From NCBI GenBank assembly GCA_003136675.1, contig PLFE01000051.1:1-64000 (forward strand): a stretch of DNA of 64,000 nucleotides, in the 5' to 3' direction. Both the position numbers and the translations under genes were made by a program. The stretch is from Bryobacterales bacterium (GTDB lineage: Bacteria; Acidobacteriota; Terriglobia; Bryobacterales; Bryobacteraceae). Each line of letters opens with the position of its first letter. Position 1 is the stretch's first letter. The notes beneath the pieces were generated by a model that saw only the letters and a list, made by a program, of their open reading frames with translations, was not told the DNA's origin and made no database searches. Shown here piece by piece: positions 8,480-17,432 of this stretch.

Positions 8480-10693
8480 TCAATTCCGGCTCGACATCTG
8501 TTGCAATGCCAGCTTGACACCAGCTGCGTTGGGAGAATCCGGATACTGTTGGAGAATTTTGCGCATCTGCTGCCGGGCTAAGTCCACTTGGCCTGAAGCC
8601 CTGTAAGCCATTCCCAGGTGATAGCGAAACATAGGATTGGCGGGCACTTTCTCGACGGATTCCTTCAACTGCCCGATAGCGGGCCCGAAGGAGCCGAGCT
8701 TATAGTAAGCCCACCCCATCGCATCGTACCCGGAGGGGGCGTCAGGCGCTTGCCGCCTCACTATCTGCGCCAGCGACATCGCAGCGTTCACGTCGCCACC
8801 ATGATCGAGATAAAGGTACACGAGTTCATTCGCGATCATTGGAGAAGCAGGATCCACGTTACGGGCACGCTCGCAAAGCCTGGTAGCTTCCTCCCACTTG
8901 CCTTCCTTCTCGAATTCGGTGACGAGCGCCATGTAGTTCGAGACAACTCGTGGATTCGCGTCAATCGCCTGTTGCAGATGGTGCTTGCCGCTCTCCGTGT
9001 CGCCTCGCGCCAGGTCTATGTCCGCCAGCAATGTATAGGCGTCCAGTGTCTTTGCGTTCAAAGCGATTGCCTGCTTAACGCTGGCTTCTGCGTGATCGAT
9101 ATCTTTCACACTGAAATACGCCACGCCCAATAACAGGTGAAGACCCGCATTCTGCGGGAATTGGATTAGTAAATCGCGGAGCCGGTGAATAGCCTCGGGT
9201 GAGCGCCCCTGTTTGGCGTACAACTTCACCAGAACCGCCAGCGAGGGTAACGATACCGGATCCAAGCGCAAAGCGTCCTGAAGCCTGGCTTCACCTTGGC
9301 TGACGTCTCCCTTACCGAGAAGCGCTTCCGCTTCGACCAAATACGCGGACGGAGATTCCGGGCTCTCAGTTACGGAATTCCGGACGTGGACCAGCGCTTG
9401 GTCATAGTCGTGCGCCTTGACTTCGAGCGATGCCAGGGCGGTCTCCGCGTCCCGGAAATTTGGGTTGAGCTTCAGTGCGCGATCAAACGAGCTGCGGGCC
9501 AGGCTCAGGTTCCCGAGCTCCTTTTGCGTAACACCAAGATAATAGAATGCCGCGGGCGAATTGGGATCGTTCACCGTCGCCTTTTGAAGTGAGTCGCCGG
9601 CTTGCTGATACTTTCCATCGCGAATCAGCAGCCGCCCCTCCGAGACCAATGCGTGCGGGTCGCCTGGGTTGGTCGATAGAATTTCACGATTGAGGGTCAG
9701 CGCCTCGTCCCGGCGATTGAGATCGATCAGAGTCTCAACGAGCCGACCCTTCACCAAGGTGTCTTTTGGATGAGCCTTCAGGGTCGCCGCAAATTCGGCC
9801 TCTGCTTTCTCCGTTTGACCCTCGGATAAATAGAAAAACCCCAGAGCTTCATACGCTGCCGCATCGTCAGGAGCGAGATCCTTAAGTCCACCGTATAATC
9901 GTTCAGCCTCATCAAGCCTTCCGGTAAGCGTATAGATCCGCCCGAGCATCAATCGAGGCGCCACTGCCTGAGGCTCCAGCCTGCATGCCGCGCCGATCTC
10001 CACCTCGGCTTCAGCCAGCCTGTTTTGGGAAAAATAGAATTCCCCCAGGGAGATGTGGGCAGCAGGAGATTTCGGATCGATAGCGAGGGCGCGGCGGTAC
10101 GCAGCTTCGGCATCTTGAGTCTTCCCCGCCTGCAGTTCCACAGCTCCCAGAGCCGCGTAGCTCTCAAAGCGCCGTGGGTCCAAAGAAACCGCCGCCTGTA
10201 GCTCTTGCACCGCGAGGTCAAGCTTTTGCGTACCCTGAAATACCTCGCCCAGCAGCATGTGGGCCGATGCATTTTCAGCGGGAGTGTTTCTTGAACTGGA
10301 TATCACGCGGCGCGCGGTGGCTTCCGCGTCCGCATATTGGCGGCGCGCAATTTGCAAGCGCCCCAGCTCCAGTTGCGCACTTACGTTGCTCGGATTCAGG
10401 GCGGTTGCCTGGACCAGTTCCCGGAAAGCCGCGTCAACATTTCCAGTCTTAAGATGAGCTTGAGCCAGGCCATAGTAGGCGTCCGCGAATCGCGGGTCCA
10501 GTTCCACAGCGTTTTGAAACTGAATCGCCGCCTCCGAAAACTTACCCGCGTTAAGATAGCGATCGCCACTTTGCAAATACTTGACCTTCTCGTGAGCCGG
10601 ATCGGTCGAACAAGAGGTCAGCAGCGCAAGCGCGGGAAGCAGGAGCGTCCAGCGCAACGATCTCCCGCGGAGCTTGGAAAAAAGATGATTCAA
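8480..10693 (-). CDS. PrsT-like TPR-repeat lipoprotein
   Basis: The 737-residue protein begins with a type II signal peptide with lipobox LTSC (Cys28). The remainder is about eighteen consecutive tetratricopeptide repeats ('AIQFQNAVELDPRFADAYYGLAQ' is the first clear one). This length and build correspond to the PrsT lipoprotein seen in exosortase/PEP-CTERM polysaccharide loci. It is probably an inner- or outer-membrane scaffold for polysaccharide assembly or export. It is the last gene of the minus-strand operon, and its ATG overlaps the stop of the MetA-like gene by four bases. The PrsT name is family inference. Confidence 0.85.
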   Translation of the reverse strand: MNHLFSKLRGRSLRWTLLLPALALLTSCSTDPAHEKVKYLQSGDRYLNAGKFSEAAIQFQNAVELDPRFADAYYGLAQAHLKTGNVDAAFRELVQATALNPSNVSAQLELGRLQIARRQYADAEATARRVISSSRNTPAENASAHMLLGEVFQGTQKLDLAVQELQAAVSLDPRRFESYAALGAVELQAGKTQDAEAAYRRALAIDPKSPAAHISLGEFYFSQNRLAEAEVEIGAACRLEPQAVAPRLMLGRIYTLTGRLDEAERLYGGLKDLAPDDAAAYEALGFFYLSEGQTEKAEAEFAATLKAHPKDTLVKGRLVETLIDLNRRDEALTLNREILSTNPGDPHALVSEGRLLIRDGKYQQAGDSLQKATVNDPNSPAAFYYLGVTQKELGNLSLARSSFDRALKLNPNFRDAETALASLEVKAHDYDQALVHVRNSVTESPESPSAYLVEAEALLGKGDVSQGEARLQDALRLDPVSLPSLAVLVKLYAKQGRSPEAIHRLRDLLIQFPQNAGLHLLLGVAYFSVKDIDHAEASVKQAIALNAKTLDAYTLLADIDLARGDTESGKHHLQQAIDANPRVVSNYMALVTEFEKEGKWEEATRLCERARNVDPASPMIANELVYLYLDHGGDVNAAMSLAQIVRRQAPDAPSGYDAMGWAYYKLGSFGPAIGQLKESVEKVPANPMFRYHLGMAYRASGQVDLARQQMRKILQQYPDSPNAAGVKLALQQMSSRN

Positions 10694-11691
10694 GATTTCA
10701 TTCCTATGAGTCCGCGTGCGGAAACTGCCGAGCGGACTCGGTCTTCGCTTCCCCTTGACGCCACATAAAGCAGCCAGTTGCGATAAATATCCTGGGCCGT
10801 CGAGCGCCAGGTATTCAGCACGCCCCCAGCAACAGCGCTAGCGGGAAATTCAGTCATCGCCTGCTCGGAGCGATGAGTCATCGCATGGGCGCGAAACGCT
10901 CTCAACGCTGCACCGGCCGCCGCATCGAAGTATCCTTCGGGCTCACCGGGATAGGTGTCTCCGACGCCTTTCAAGAATCTTCGAACATCCCTCTGGTATT
11001 CCTTGAAAAGCGTGTCGTTTCGATATTCGGGATGACCTTGGAAGTGAACAAAAAGGCTCTTTCGTTTCTGTTTTACGAAGAGATCCGCACCGGCATCGGC
11101 CGATTCGGTGAGGAGCGTGTAACCGCATGATGTCAACGCCCGCGCGGGCACTTCGTTCCAGCGGGAATGCGGAACTTCCACCACTTCCCCAATACCGCGC
11201 ATCAGCCGGTGGTTGTTCGCTCTCTTAAACGAAAATACACCGAATTGCTTCCTGGAAAGCGGTTCTCGTGCAATGCCTTCGCTATGAAGGACGCTGGCGT
11301 GTGCGGCGAGACAGGACAGAATCGTCGACACCGTATTCTCCTGTGCCCAATTCAGCACATCCACCAGCGACGACCAATAAGGCTCCTGCCGCAAATCGGC
11401 GTGGCGCGGTTCAGTTCCGGTGACGATCACTGCATCGAACCTGCCGTTCCAAAGGGAGTCCAGCCCGCAGTAGACACTCGCGATCCGGTTTTGTGCCCGC
11501 TCGCACCGCGAAATGCCAGGCAGCGAGAAGAGGCTGATGCGCACTGGAATGTCTCCAGATGCCGCGCTGAGAAGATCGATAAACTGTGACTCGGTATCTA
11601 CAAGAACCGAATCTGGCATGTTGTTGATCAGAGCCACCTGGATGGCGGTTCGGACATCGCATCGCTGCGCGCCGTTGAGTGCGAGGGGCAT
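10690..11691 (-). CDS. MetA-like homoserine O-succinyltransferase homologue in exopolysaccharide operon
   Basis: The 333-residue protein aligns by eye with MetA. 'ALINNMPDSVLVDTESQFIDLL' matches the MetA N-terminal motif, 'STILSCLAAHASVLHSEGI' holds the predicted nucleophile Cys127, 'PHSRWNE' is near 174, and 'HFQGHPEY' gives His220 and Glu222. The MetA triad is therefore intact. Its position inside an exopolysaccharide operon, with no methionine genes nearby, suggests acylation of an amino sugar or of an amino-acid substituent rather than methionine synthesis. That is inference. It overlaps the next gene by four bases and follows the exosortase gene by 17 bases. Confidence 0.8.
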   Translation of the reverse strand: MPLALNGAQRCDVRTAIQVALINNMPDSVLVDTESQFIDLLSAASGDIPVRISLFSLPGISRCERAQNRIASVYCGLDSLWNGRFDAVIVTGTEPRHADLRQEPYWSSLVDVLNWAQENTVSTILSCLAAHASVLHSEGIAREPLSRKQFGVFSFKRANNHRLMRGIGEVVEVPHSRWNEVPARALTSCGYTLLTESADAGADLFVKQKRKSLFVHFQGHPEYRNDTLFKEYQRDVRRFLKGVGDTYPGEPEGYFDAAAGAALRAFRAHAMTHRSEQAMTEFPASAVAGGVLNTWRSTAQDIYRNWLLYVASRGSEDRVRSAVSARGLIGMKS

Positions 11692-11708
11692 TTAACAGAC
11701 CGTAGGGA

Positions 11709-12605
11709 TCAAGCGAGATTCGAGACTTCCATGGCTCTCGGGGTCTCTGTTCGTGCATGACCCTGACGGTGACCTTCTAGCCTTCTCAGCCCGAGCACCA
11801 CCGGACCCAGAATCCCCAGCGCCAGAAGAGAGACCGGCAAGCCGCCGTACTGGTGAAGTCTGCCATGCAGAAAGCCTTGATTCACATATACTCCCAGCCA
11901 GGATAAAGCTACAATCCGCACGCCGTTCTTGAAGATCGCAACCGGGATGGTAATCAGGCTGAACAGAATCCTGTTACCCGCGGCGTGAAGCAGCAGATAA
12001 CTGGCCACGAGACCAGAAATGAACAAAGAGAGACTTGATCGTATCCCGCTGCATTGCTCGGCAACTTCGATGTCAACGCCAGGGAGCGAGAACCTCATGC
12101 CGTGCCGGACAACCGGCACTCCCAGGATATGGAACAGCACGGCGGTCGTCTGCGCGGAACCCTCCTGAAGGCCGGCAACCGCTTCCGCAAGAAGGGATGC
12201 GGGAACTGGAATCGCCAGGAGCAGAAACAGGAGGGGGAACATGGCCTCTCGTGCGCATTGGGTTCCAAAACAAAGGACAAATCCACCCACCAGCATCAGA
12301 ACGATCGCGAACGTTTCAACGGCAACAGAAATCCCGGAACCCTCGAACAGATACAAGACAGCTCCAAGTAGAAGCGCAGGAACACCCCACCCGAGGCAAA
12401 CGCGCACATTGCAAAAAATTGTTTCCCTCTTCCAAACAATGATCCCGGCGCTGATGATCGGTATGAGAATGATGTAGGAATATCGTTCGTCGCTCAACGA
12501 AAGCTTTACAACAAGGCCTATCGTTCGCCGGCAGAGAAGGAATACTACACCTAGAATCGACAAGAAAAAAAGATTTCTAGCGCGTTTACTTGGACGATTT
12601 TCCAT
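11709..12605 (-). CDS. Exosortase (EpsH family)
   Basis: Starting at the ATG at 12605 gives a 298-residue protein with about eight membrane helices. It carries the exosortase catalytic residues: Cys185 in 'EVAEQCSGIRSS', Arg230 in 'FKNGVRIVALS', and a histidine in 'HGRLHQYGG' (His251 best matches the family). Exosortases are predicted inner-membrane transpeptidases that process PEP-CTERM-type tails. No C-terminal EpsI domain is fused. An upstream in-frame start at 12716 would add 37 non-family residues and is not preferred. The chosen start overlaps the kinase gene by 20 bases. No PEP-CTERM substrate is visible in the window. Confidence 0.9.
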   Translation of the reverse strand: MENRPSKRARNLFFLSILGVVFLLCRRTIGLVVKLSLSDERYSYIILIPIISAGIIVWKRETIFCNVRVCLGWGVPALLLGAVLYLFEGSGISVAVETFAIVLMLVGGFVLCFGTQCAREAMFPLLFLLLAIPVPASLLAEAVAGLQEGSAQTTAVLFHILGVPVVRHGMRFSLPGVDIEVAEQCSGIRSSLSLFISGLVASYLLLHAAGNRILFSLITIPVAIFKNGVRIVALSWLGVYVNQGFLHGRLHQYGGLPVSLLALGILGPVVLGLRRLEGHRQGHARTETPRAMEVSNLA

Positions 12606-13419
12606 AGTAAGCGTGATATTTGGAATAGAGCTTATCCAGCCCTTCCATGCCGTTGAGGACCACTCCCAGGACATGCTTAGGGCCGAGCTGCTTGAAGGCG
12701 TCCTCAACCGCTTCACGAGGCGTGGCCCCGGCGCGCACCACTACGAGGCTCGCATCGGCAAAACGGGACAAAGATATCGAGTCTGTAAGGGGGCCGAGCG
12801 GCGGCGCATCGAAGAGAATCCAATCGAAGTGCGGTGAAAGCTTCGACATGACATTGGCAATCGCACTCGGATGCAGCAGATCGGTGGGGTTTTTCTCCGT
12901 CCTGCCCGAGGGCAATAAATACCACCCCAGGGGGTCCAGACGCCTGACGCACGAAAGCGGGTTTAATCCTTCTTCAAGGCATTCCGCCAATCCGTCCCGT
13001 ACACCGAGCCGCAATTGCGATGTCAGCGTGGGGTGGTGAAGATCCGCCTCGATTAAGAGGACCGTGCGCTTTCCGTGCTCCGCCAGAGCGGTGGCCAGAT
13101 TGAGAGCAATTGTGGATTTTCCGTCCTGAGGCAGCGGGCTCGTAATCAGCAAACTTCTCAGTTTTCCCGCGTCCCACAGTTCCCGGAGACGCATGCGAAG
13201 ATACCGGAAACGATCGGCGCCTGGGCTGCGCGGCTCGTTATGGAAAACAATCCTGCTCTCCGGCAGGACCTCAACCTGCTCGACCTCTATATCTTTGAAG
13301 GCCGGCTCGAGAGCCGCCGGAGATCGCAATAAAGCTTCATTAGGTTCTCGCAATGGAAAAACACCAAACTTCTGACTCATAGCGCTGGCTGGCCTGAGCC
13401 TAGCCAACCCGGTAGACAT
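12586..13419 (-). CDS. BY-kinase (CpsD/CapB family) tyrosine autokinase
   Basis: The 277-residue cytoplasmic kinase has a Walker A motif 'SPLPQDGKST' (residues 94-103), a Walker A' 'LLIEADLHHP' (121-130), and a Walker B 'DWILFDAPPLG'. A tyrosine cluster 'YSKYHAYYGK' lies at the very C-terminus. This is the CpsD/ExoP-kinase layout, in which autophosphorylation cycles control polysaccharide polymerisation through the Wzz-type partner. The partner is encoded directly upstream and overlaps it by 20 bases. A second start at 13380 (MSQKFG) would remove 13 residues and the overlap; both are possible. Confidence 0.92.
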   Translation of the reverse strand: MSTGLARLRPASAMSQKFGVFPLREPNEALLRSPAALEPAFKDIEVEQVEVLPESRIVFHNEPRSPGADRFRYLRMRLRELWDAGKLRSLLITSPLPQDGKSTIALNLATALAEHGKRTVLLIEADLHHPTLTSQLRLGVRDGLAECLEEGLNPLSCVRRLDPLGWYLLPSGRTEKNPTDLLHPSAIANVMSKLSPHFDWILFDAPPLGPLTDSISLSRFADASLVVVRAGATPREAVEDAFKQLGPKHVLGVVLNGMEGLDKLYSKYHAYYGKSSK

Positions 13420-15022
13420 AAAACTCCGCTGCGAACACCGCGATCGCCAGCACGCATCCCAGCGCCCACTCGCACGTCCGGCGAACCACCAGCCTACGGT
13501 CTTCCCGCTTCGTACGAATCAGCGGAACACACAACACCAAGGGTAGCGCGAAACTCTTTGTTAGATCTTTCTCAGTATGGAAGGAACGGTCCGTAAGGTC
13601 CACCAGAAACGCGAGAGCCAGCCCCAAAGCCAATCCAGCACCTAGCCCTCCTAAACTGATTTTCAGACGCTTCGGGCTCGAAGGTAACGTAGGTAAACTC
13701 GGTGGGTCAACCAGACGGAACTGTTGCCCTCCCTGCTGTTTTTCCAAACTCGTAGCGAGTTGCGACTGTTGCTCTTTGTTCAACAGGTCGGCATAATTCG
13801 CTTTCAGCAAGTCGTAGTTGCGATTCACTTCAGCCAGCTCCTGCTCGCGAACGGGTGTCGAATTCAGCCGGTTCTGGTAGTCCGAAACACTCGCCTTCAA
13901 ACGCTTCTCATCGCTTGCAAGGTTCTCCATCTCCAGCCTGTTTGCCTCCAACTGGCTCTTCACCTGGGCGATCGTCGCGTCGTCCTCGGAGTTTGCGGAA
14001 GCGGGCGCAGCTCCCTTTTGACTCTCGGCGGCGCTCTCAGGCTTAGCGGCCTGCGAGGATTTCAGACGCGCAACCGTAGCCTCCTGTTTCCGGATCTCGC
14101 TCTCCACTTCCACTACGTCCGGATGCTCCGGCGTGTAACGCCCAAGCAGCAGATCCTTTTGGGACTCGAGGCGATCAAGCTCTTTTTGCGCATTGTCAAG
14201 AGGCGTGGCCGCGTGGGCGCCCGGAACGCCCGGCAAAGCAGAACCGCGCGCGGCTAGACCGCGATACCCGCTCAGCAGCGATTCCAGATAAACCTTCTGC
14301 TGTTGTGCACGGCTTAGCCCGGCCATGGTGTTCTGCAGCTGGGTTTGCAGCCCCGACAATATCGCCAGATTGCCCGCCTGCTGCTCCGGCAGTTCACCCA
14401 AATGTTGCATCTTGAATTCACGGAGACGCTGTTCCTGTTCATTGAGTTTGGTTCTCACTGTCTCCAGTTGAGCTTCCAGGAAGTTGGTGGTGTTAGCGGC
14501 CTGGTCTTCGCGGGTTTTGAGATTCTCTTGAATGAACAACGATGTCAATTTGCTTGTCACGGCCTGGGCCAGACGAGGGCTATCCGTAGTAAATGAGATC
14601 TTGAAGGCGTTGAAGTCCTTCCGTTCCGGCACTTCGTTGATGGGCTTGATATCGATGTTCTTACGCATCAAGTCGATGACTTCTTCAGGCGCCATGCGCT
14701 TCGATTCTTTTGTGAAAAGATGGAATTCGTCGATGATCCCCAGTAACCGCGTTCGCGACAGCACCTCCTGAGTCATTGCCTGAAGTTCTTCCGCAAGGCC
14801 GCTGGAGTTCGTCGGAACCACATATCTTTCGGGCACTTGCTGTTGCACCACCAACAGCGTTGCTTCGGAGTTGTAGCGATTTGGCAAACCCGAAAGTACC
14901 GCGATGGTCCCGAGAGCTACAACGCAGGCGGGAAAGACGATCCACCACCGCCTTCGCTTGATCAGACGGAAGATGCCTTCAATCGTTTCGTTTAGATTCG
15001 TTTGCGGTTCAGCTTCCGGCAA
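13400..15022 (-). CDS. Wzz/GumC-type polysaccharide chain-length determinant
   Basis: The 540-residue protein has an N-terminal Wzz domain with a membrane helix near residues 34-52 and 'NRYNSEATLLVVQQQVPERYV' after it. A long coiled-coil periplasmic region follows (about 170-420), then the typical 'DPPSLPTLPSSPKR' PCP motif. A second helix lies near 455-475, and a third hydrophobic segment is at the extreme C-terminus. The length and the missing fused kinase fit the exosortase-associated chain-length family (TIGR03007 type). It acts with the adjacent BY-kinase to set polymer length. Confidence 0.9.
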   Translation of the reverse strand: MPEAEPQTNLNETIEGIFRLIKRRRWWIVFPACVVALGTIAVLSGLPNRYNSEATLLVVQQQVPERYVVPTNSSGLAEELQAMTQEVLSRTRLLGIIDEFHLFTKESKRMAPEEVIDLMRKNIDIKPINEVPERKDFNAFKISFTTDSPRLAQAVTSKLTSLFIQENLKTREDQAANTTNFLEAQLETVRTKLNEQEQRLREFKMQHLGELPEQQAGNLAILSGLQTQLQNTMAGLSRAQQQKVYLESLLSGYRGLAARGSALPGVPGAHAATPLDNAQKELDRLESQKDLLLGRYTPEHPDVVEVESEIRKQEATVARLKSSQAAKPESAAESQKGAAPASANSEDDATIAQVKSQLEANRLEMENLASDEKRLKASVSDYQNRLNSTPVREQELAEVNRNYDLLKANYADLLNKEQQSQLATSLEKQQGGQQFRLVDPPSLPTLPSSPKRLKISLGGLGAGLALGLALAFLVDLTDRSFHTEKDLTKSFALPLVLCVPLIRTKREDRRLVVRRTCEWALGCVLAIAVFAAEFYVYRVG

Positions 15023-15049
15023 CTTAGTAATTCCTCGATTCTGCTACCA

Positions 15050-16234
15050 TCACAAACCCCGCTTCGCGGACAAATAAGGGATGAACGCGAACTCCGCGAT
15101 AGCCGGAAGGGGATCCTCCCTGCTCGCGACCGACTCGACCGAGCAGTCCCGAAGGGAGCGCACGTAGGTTCGCCAGTCCTGGCGCCCTCCGATAATTTCC
15201 AGGACGCTCGTGGGCACATCCGTCACTAATCGAATCCAGCTCACTCCGGCTCTCGCTTTACACGGCGCCATCGCTTCGCCAACCTGGTCGGCATATTCGA
15301 GGTAAGAAAAATCGACACCCGCTCGACAGCCGAGGGTATGGTAGCCCCACGTGCGGCCGTTTACATCCAGCAATTTAAACTGGCCGTCCCGGGGGTCCAG
15401 CTTATATTCTAATTCCACTAAACCGTAGTAGTCGATTGCACGCAGGAATTTCTCGGACAACGCTTCCAATTCAGGCAGGTCGATCGTCTCGACGAACGTA
15501 CTGGCCCGTCCAAACTCGGGTGGATGCTGTCGCGTTCGGCGAACCACCATACTTCCAGCCGCGTTCCCGTCCTTAAAGAACGCGCAGTAGGCGTATTGGT
15601 GTCGCCCGTCGCCTGGAATCAGATCCTGAATCATGATTTCGCCCTGTCCAGCCTGCTGCGAGGCCTTTACGTAAAGCTCGCCAAGCTGGGCATGGCTGTT
15701 CGCGCGCCAGGCTTTGGCTTTAGTGGCGTAAAAGAAATGCTCTTTGATCGCCGGTTTTACAGCGAAAGGCGGAGGCGCCGTAATATCCTTCAGGTCCGCG
15801 ACGCACTGCGGATACCAGGTTTGCGGCGTGGGGATGCCAAGGCGACTGGCAAGACAATAGGTGTTCCGCTTGTCCCAGATCCAGCGAACGGTTTCCCAGG
15901 CGGGTGTCGGTACGCGGAAAACGCTCGCCAGTTCCGGCCGGTTGCGTGCGATCGCCGCGACGGTTTCGTCGCGAGTCGGGTAGAGAACCCAACCGTCAAG
16001 GCTCAGGCGGCGGCCGATGTCCAAAACACTCTGAACCGTCTCCCGTTCCTCGCGCAAGCTTCGGACTTGCACTGCATGCGTCGTATAGCGCGAGAAACGC
16101 GCAATGGAATGCTCATCGTCGATGACGCAGATGGGAACTCCATGCCGCCCCAGGCTGCGAATGATGCCCAGACCATGGTGATCGCCGCCGATGACGATTG
16201 CGCCTACGCCTACGTCTCTCTTGCCGTTGAGGAT
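15050..16234 (-). CDS. ATP-grasp domain protein, probable non-canonical ATC start
   Basis: From a GTG at 16072 the product would have 340 residues. The same frame stays open for 57 codons further and encodes a typical pre-ATP-grasp Rossmann start, 'AIVIGGDHHGLGIIRSLG' and 'GVPICVIDDEH'. No ATG, GTG or TTG occurs between that segment and the in-frame stop at 16244-16246. An ATC at 16232-16234 sits four bases after GAGGTGA, an excellent ribosome binding site, and gives 394 residues. The ATP-grasp core includes 'AVKPAIKEHFFYATKAKAW', 'EIMIQDLIPGDG' and 'VELEYKLDPRDGQFKLLDVNGR'. It probably ligates a carboxylate to an amine on a polysaccharide precursor; the substrate is unknown. Confidence 0.75.
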   Translation of the reverse strand: MLNGKRDVGVGAIVIGGDHHGLGIIRSLGRHGVPICVIDDEHSIARFSRYTTHAVQVRSLREERETVQSVLDIGRRLSLDGWVLYPTRDETVAAIARNRPELASVFRVPTPAWETVRWIWDKRNTYCLASRLGIPTPQTWYPQCVADLKDITAPPPFAVKPAIKEHFFYATKAKAWRANSHAQLGELYVKASQQAGQGEIMIQDLIPGDGRHQYAYCAFFKDGNAAGSMVVRRTRQHPPEFGRASTFVETIDLPELEALSEKFLRAIDYYGLVELEYKLDPRDGQFKLLDVNGRTWGYHTLGCRAGVDFSYLEYADQVGEAMAPCKARAGVSWIRLVTDVPTSVLEIIGGRQDWRTYVRSLRDCSVESVASREDPLPAIAEFAFIPYLSAKRGL

Positions 16235-16238
16235 AAAG

Positions 16239-17417
16239 TCACCTCACTATGCGGCGCTTGAGCTCTTGGCAGGCATAATGCGTCCCGGACACAAATTGCA
16301 TGAGCGGACCGAAACTCCAGGCGGCGGGAGCGCCGAGAATATGAAGTCCCGGCACCGACGTTTCAAGACCGTGTTCGAGCTGCGGATACCCCTTGTAGCA
16401 TTTGATCGACTCTTGCAACCCTGGGGAGAGAAACCTGTACTTCGCAATATCCACCCTGTACCCCGTCCCCAAAAACACGTGCTGAACGGTTCGCTCGGTT
16501 CCATCGTCAACACGAACCTTTACACGGTCGCCATCCGCCACGGCGGACACGACGGATCGTCCAAACTGTATCGGTACCTTCCTCAGCCGGCTAACCAGCC
16601 ACCGCGCGCCGGCCGGACGCACGGAGCGGAGGCGTATACGATCCTGAATCGATCGCGGAAGCCGCCGGAGCATGTCGGGTCGCGCTACCAGTTGACTGAT
16701 GCACGCGGGTCCAACGTCCGTAGGCGCGTAGAGCATGCGGGACGTCAATCTGCCCATTTTGTGATGGAGAGTTTTGGATAGCGAACCCTGAAGCCAGTGG
16801 ACGCTGGCCGACCGCGAGACGATCTCCACCTCCGCCCCTCCTTCATGCAGCAAGGCGGCTGATTCCAGAGCGCTTTGCCCTCCGCCGACCACCAACACCT
16901 GCTTCCCGGAAAAACCACTGAGGTCGCAATGCTCGGAAGTATGGGAAGTCATGCCACTCGCAAGGTTTTGAAACTCCGGCGGACGCCATGCAAACGAGGC
17001 AATCCCCGCGGCGATTACAACCCGCCGCGCTTTGACAACCTCGCCGTCCCCCAAATTAAGCCGAAAACCTCCGGATGAGGAATCGATTCTTTCGATCTTC
17101 CGCCGATCGAGACCCGGTACTGCCTGGCGTTGATACCAAAGCCCGTACTGAACGAAGCGCTCCAGGGACACCGGTGCGGCGAAAGCGTTGCCGGTCTCAT
17201 CTCGGAATGAATCGAGTGACAGACGCTTTTCAGGGTGCGCAATCGTTGTGGCGGTCCAGTTCGAGCGCAGCAGCATCCCTGTCGGCATGTTGCGGTCCCA
17301 GAAAGACATGGGTTCGCCAAAAGTGCGGACTTCCAAGCCTTTGATCGCACTGAGGTGCGCAGTGGCGGATAGGCCGTACGGGCCGGCGCCGATGATTGCT
17401 ACATCGCAGGAAGTCAT
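16239..17417 (-). CDS. FAD/NAD(P)-dependent oxidoreductase (flavin monooxygenase-like)
   Basis: The 392-residue protein starts with an FAD Rossmann motif 'AIIGAGPYGLSATAHL' (residues 7-22). A second dinucleotide motif 'VLVVGGGQSALESAALL' follows near 172, and a C-terminal 'HVFLGTGYRVDIAKY' segment near 310. This is the layout of class B flavin monooxygenases and ornithine-hydroxylase relatives. In this operon it may oxidise an amino group of a sugar or an amino-acid substituent. Its stop overlaps the ribosome binding site of the ATP-grasp gene, so the two are probably translationally coupled. The substrate is not deducible. Confidence 0.85.
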   Translation of the reverse strand: MTSCDVAIIGAGPYGLSATAHLSAIKGLEVRTFGEPMSFWDRNMPTGMLLRSNWTATTIAHPEKRLSLDSFRDETGNAFAAPVSLERFVQYGLWYQRQAVPGLDRRKIERIDSSSGGFRLNLGDGEVVKARRVVIAAGIASFAWRPPEFQNLASGMTSHTSEHCDLSGFSGKQVLVVGGGQSALESAALLHEGGAEVEIVSRSASVHWLQGSLSKTLHHKMGRLTSRMLYAPTDVGPACISQLVARPDMLRRLPRSIQDRIRLRSVRPAGARWLVSRLRKVPIQFGRSVVSAVADGDRVKVRVDDGTERTVQHVFLGTGYRVDIAKYRFLSPGLQESIKCYKGYPQLEHGLETSVPGLHILGAPAAWSFGPLMQFVSGTHYACQELKRRIVR

Positions 17418-17432
17418 GGAACAGGAGCGGGA

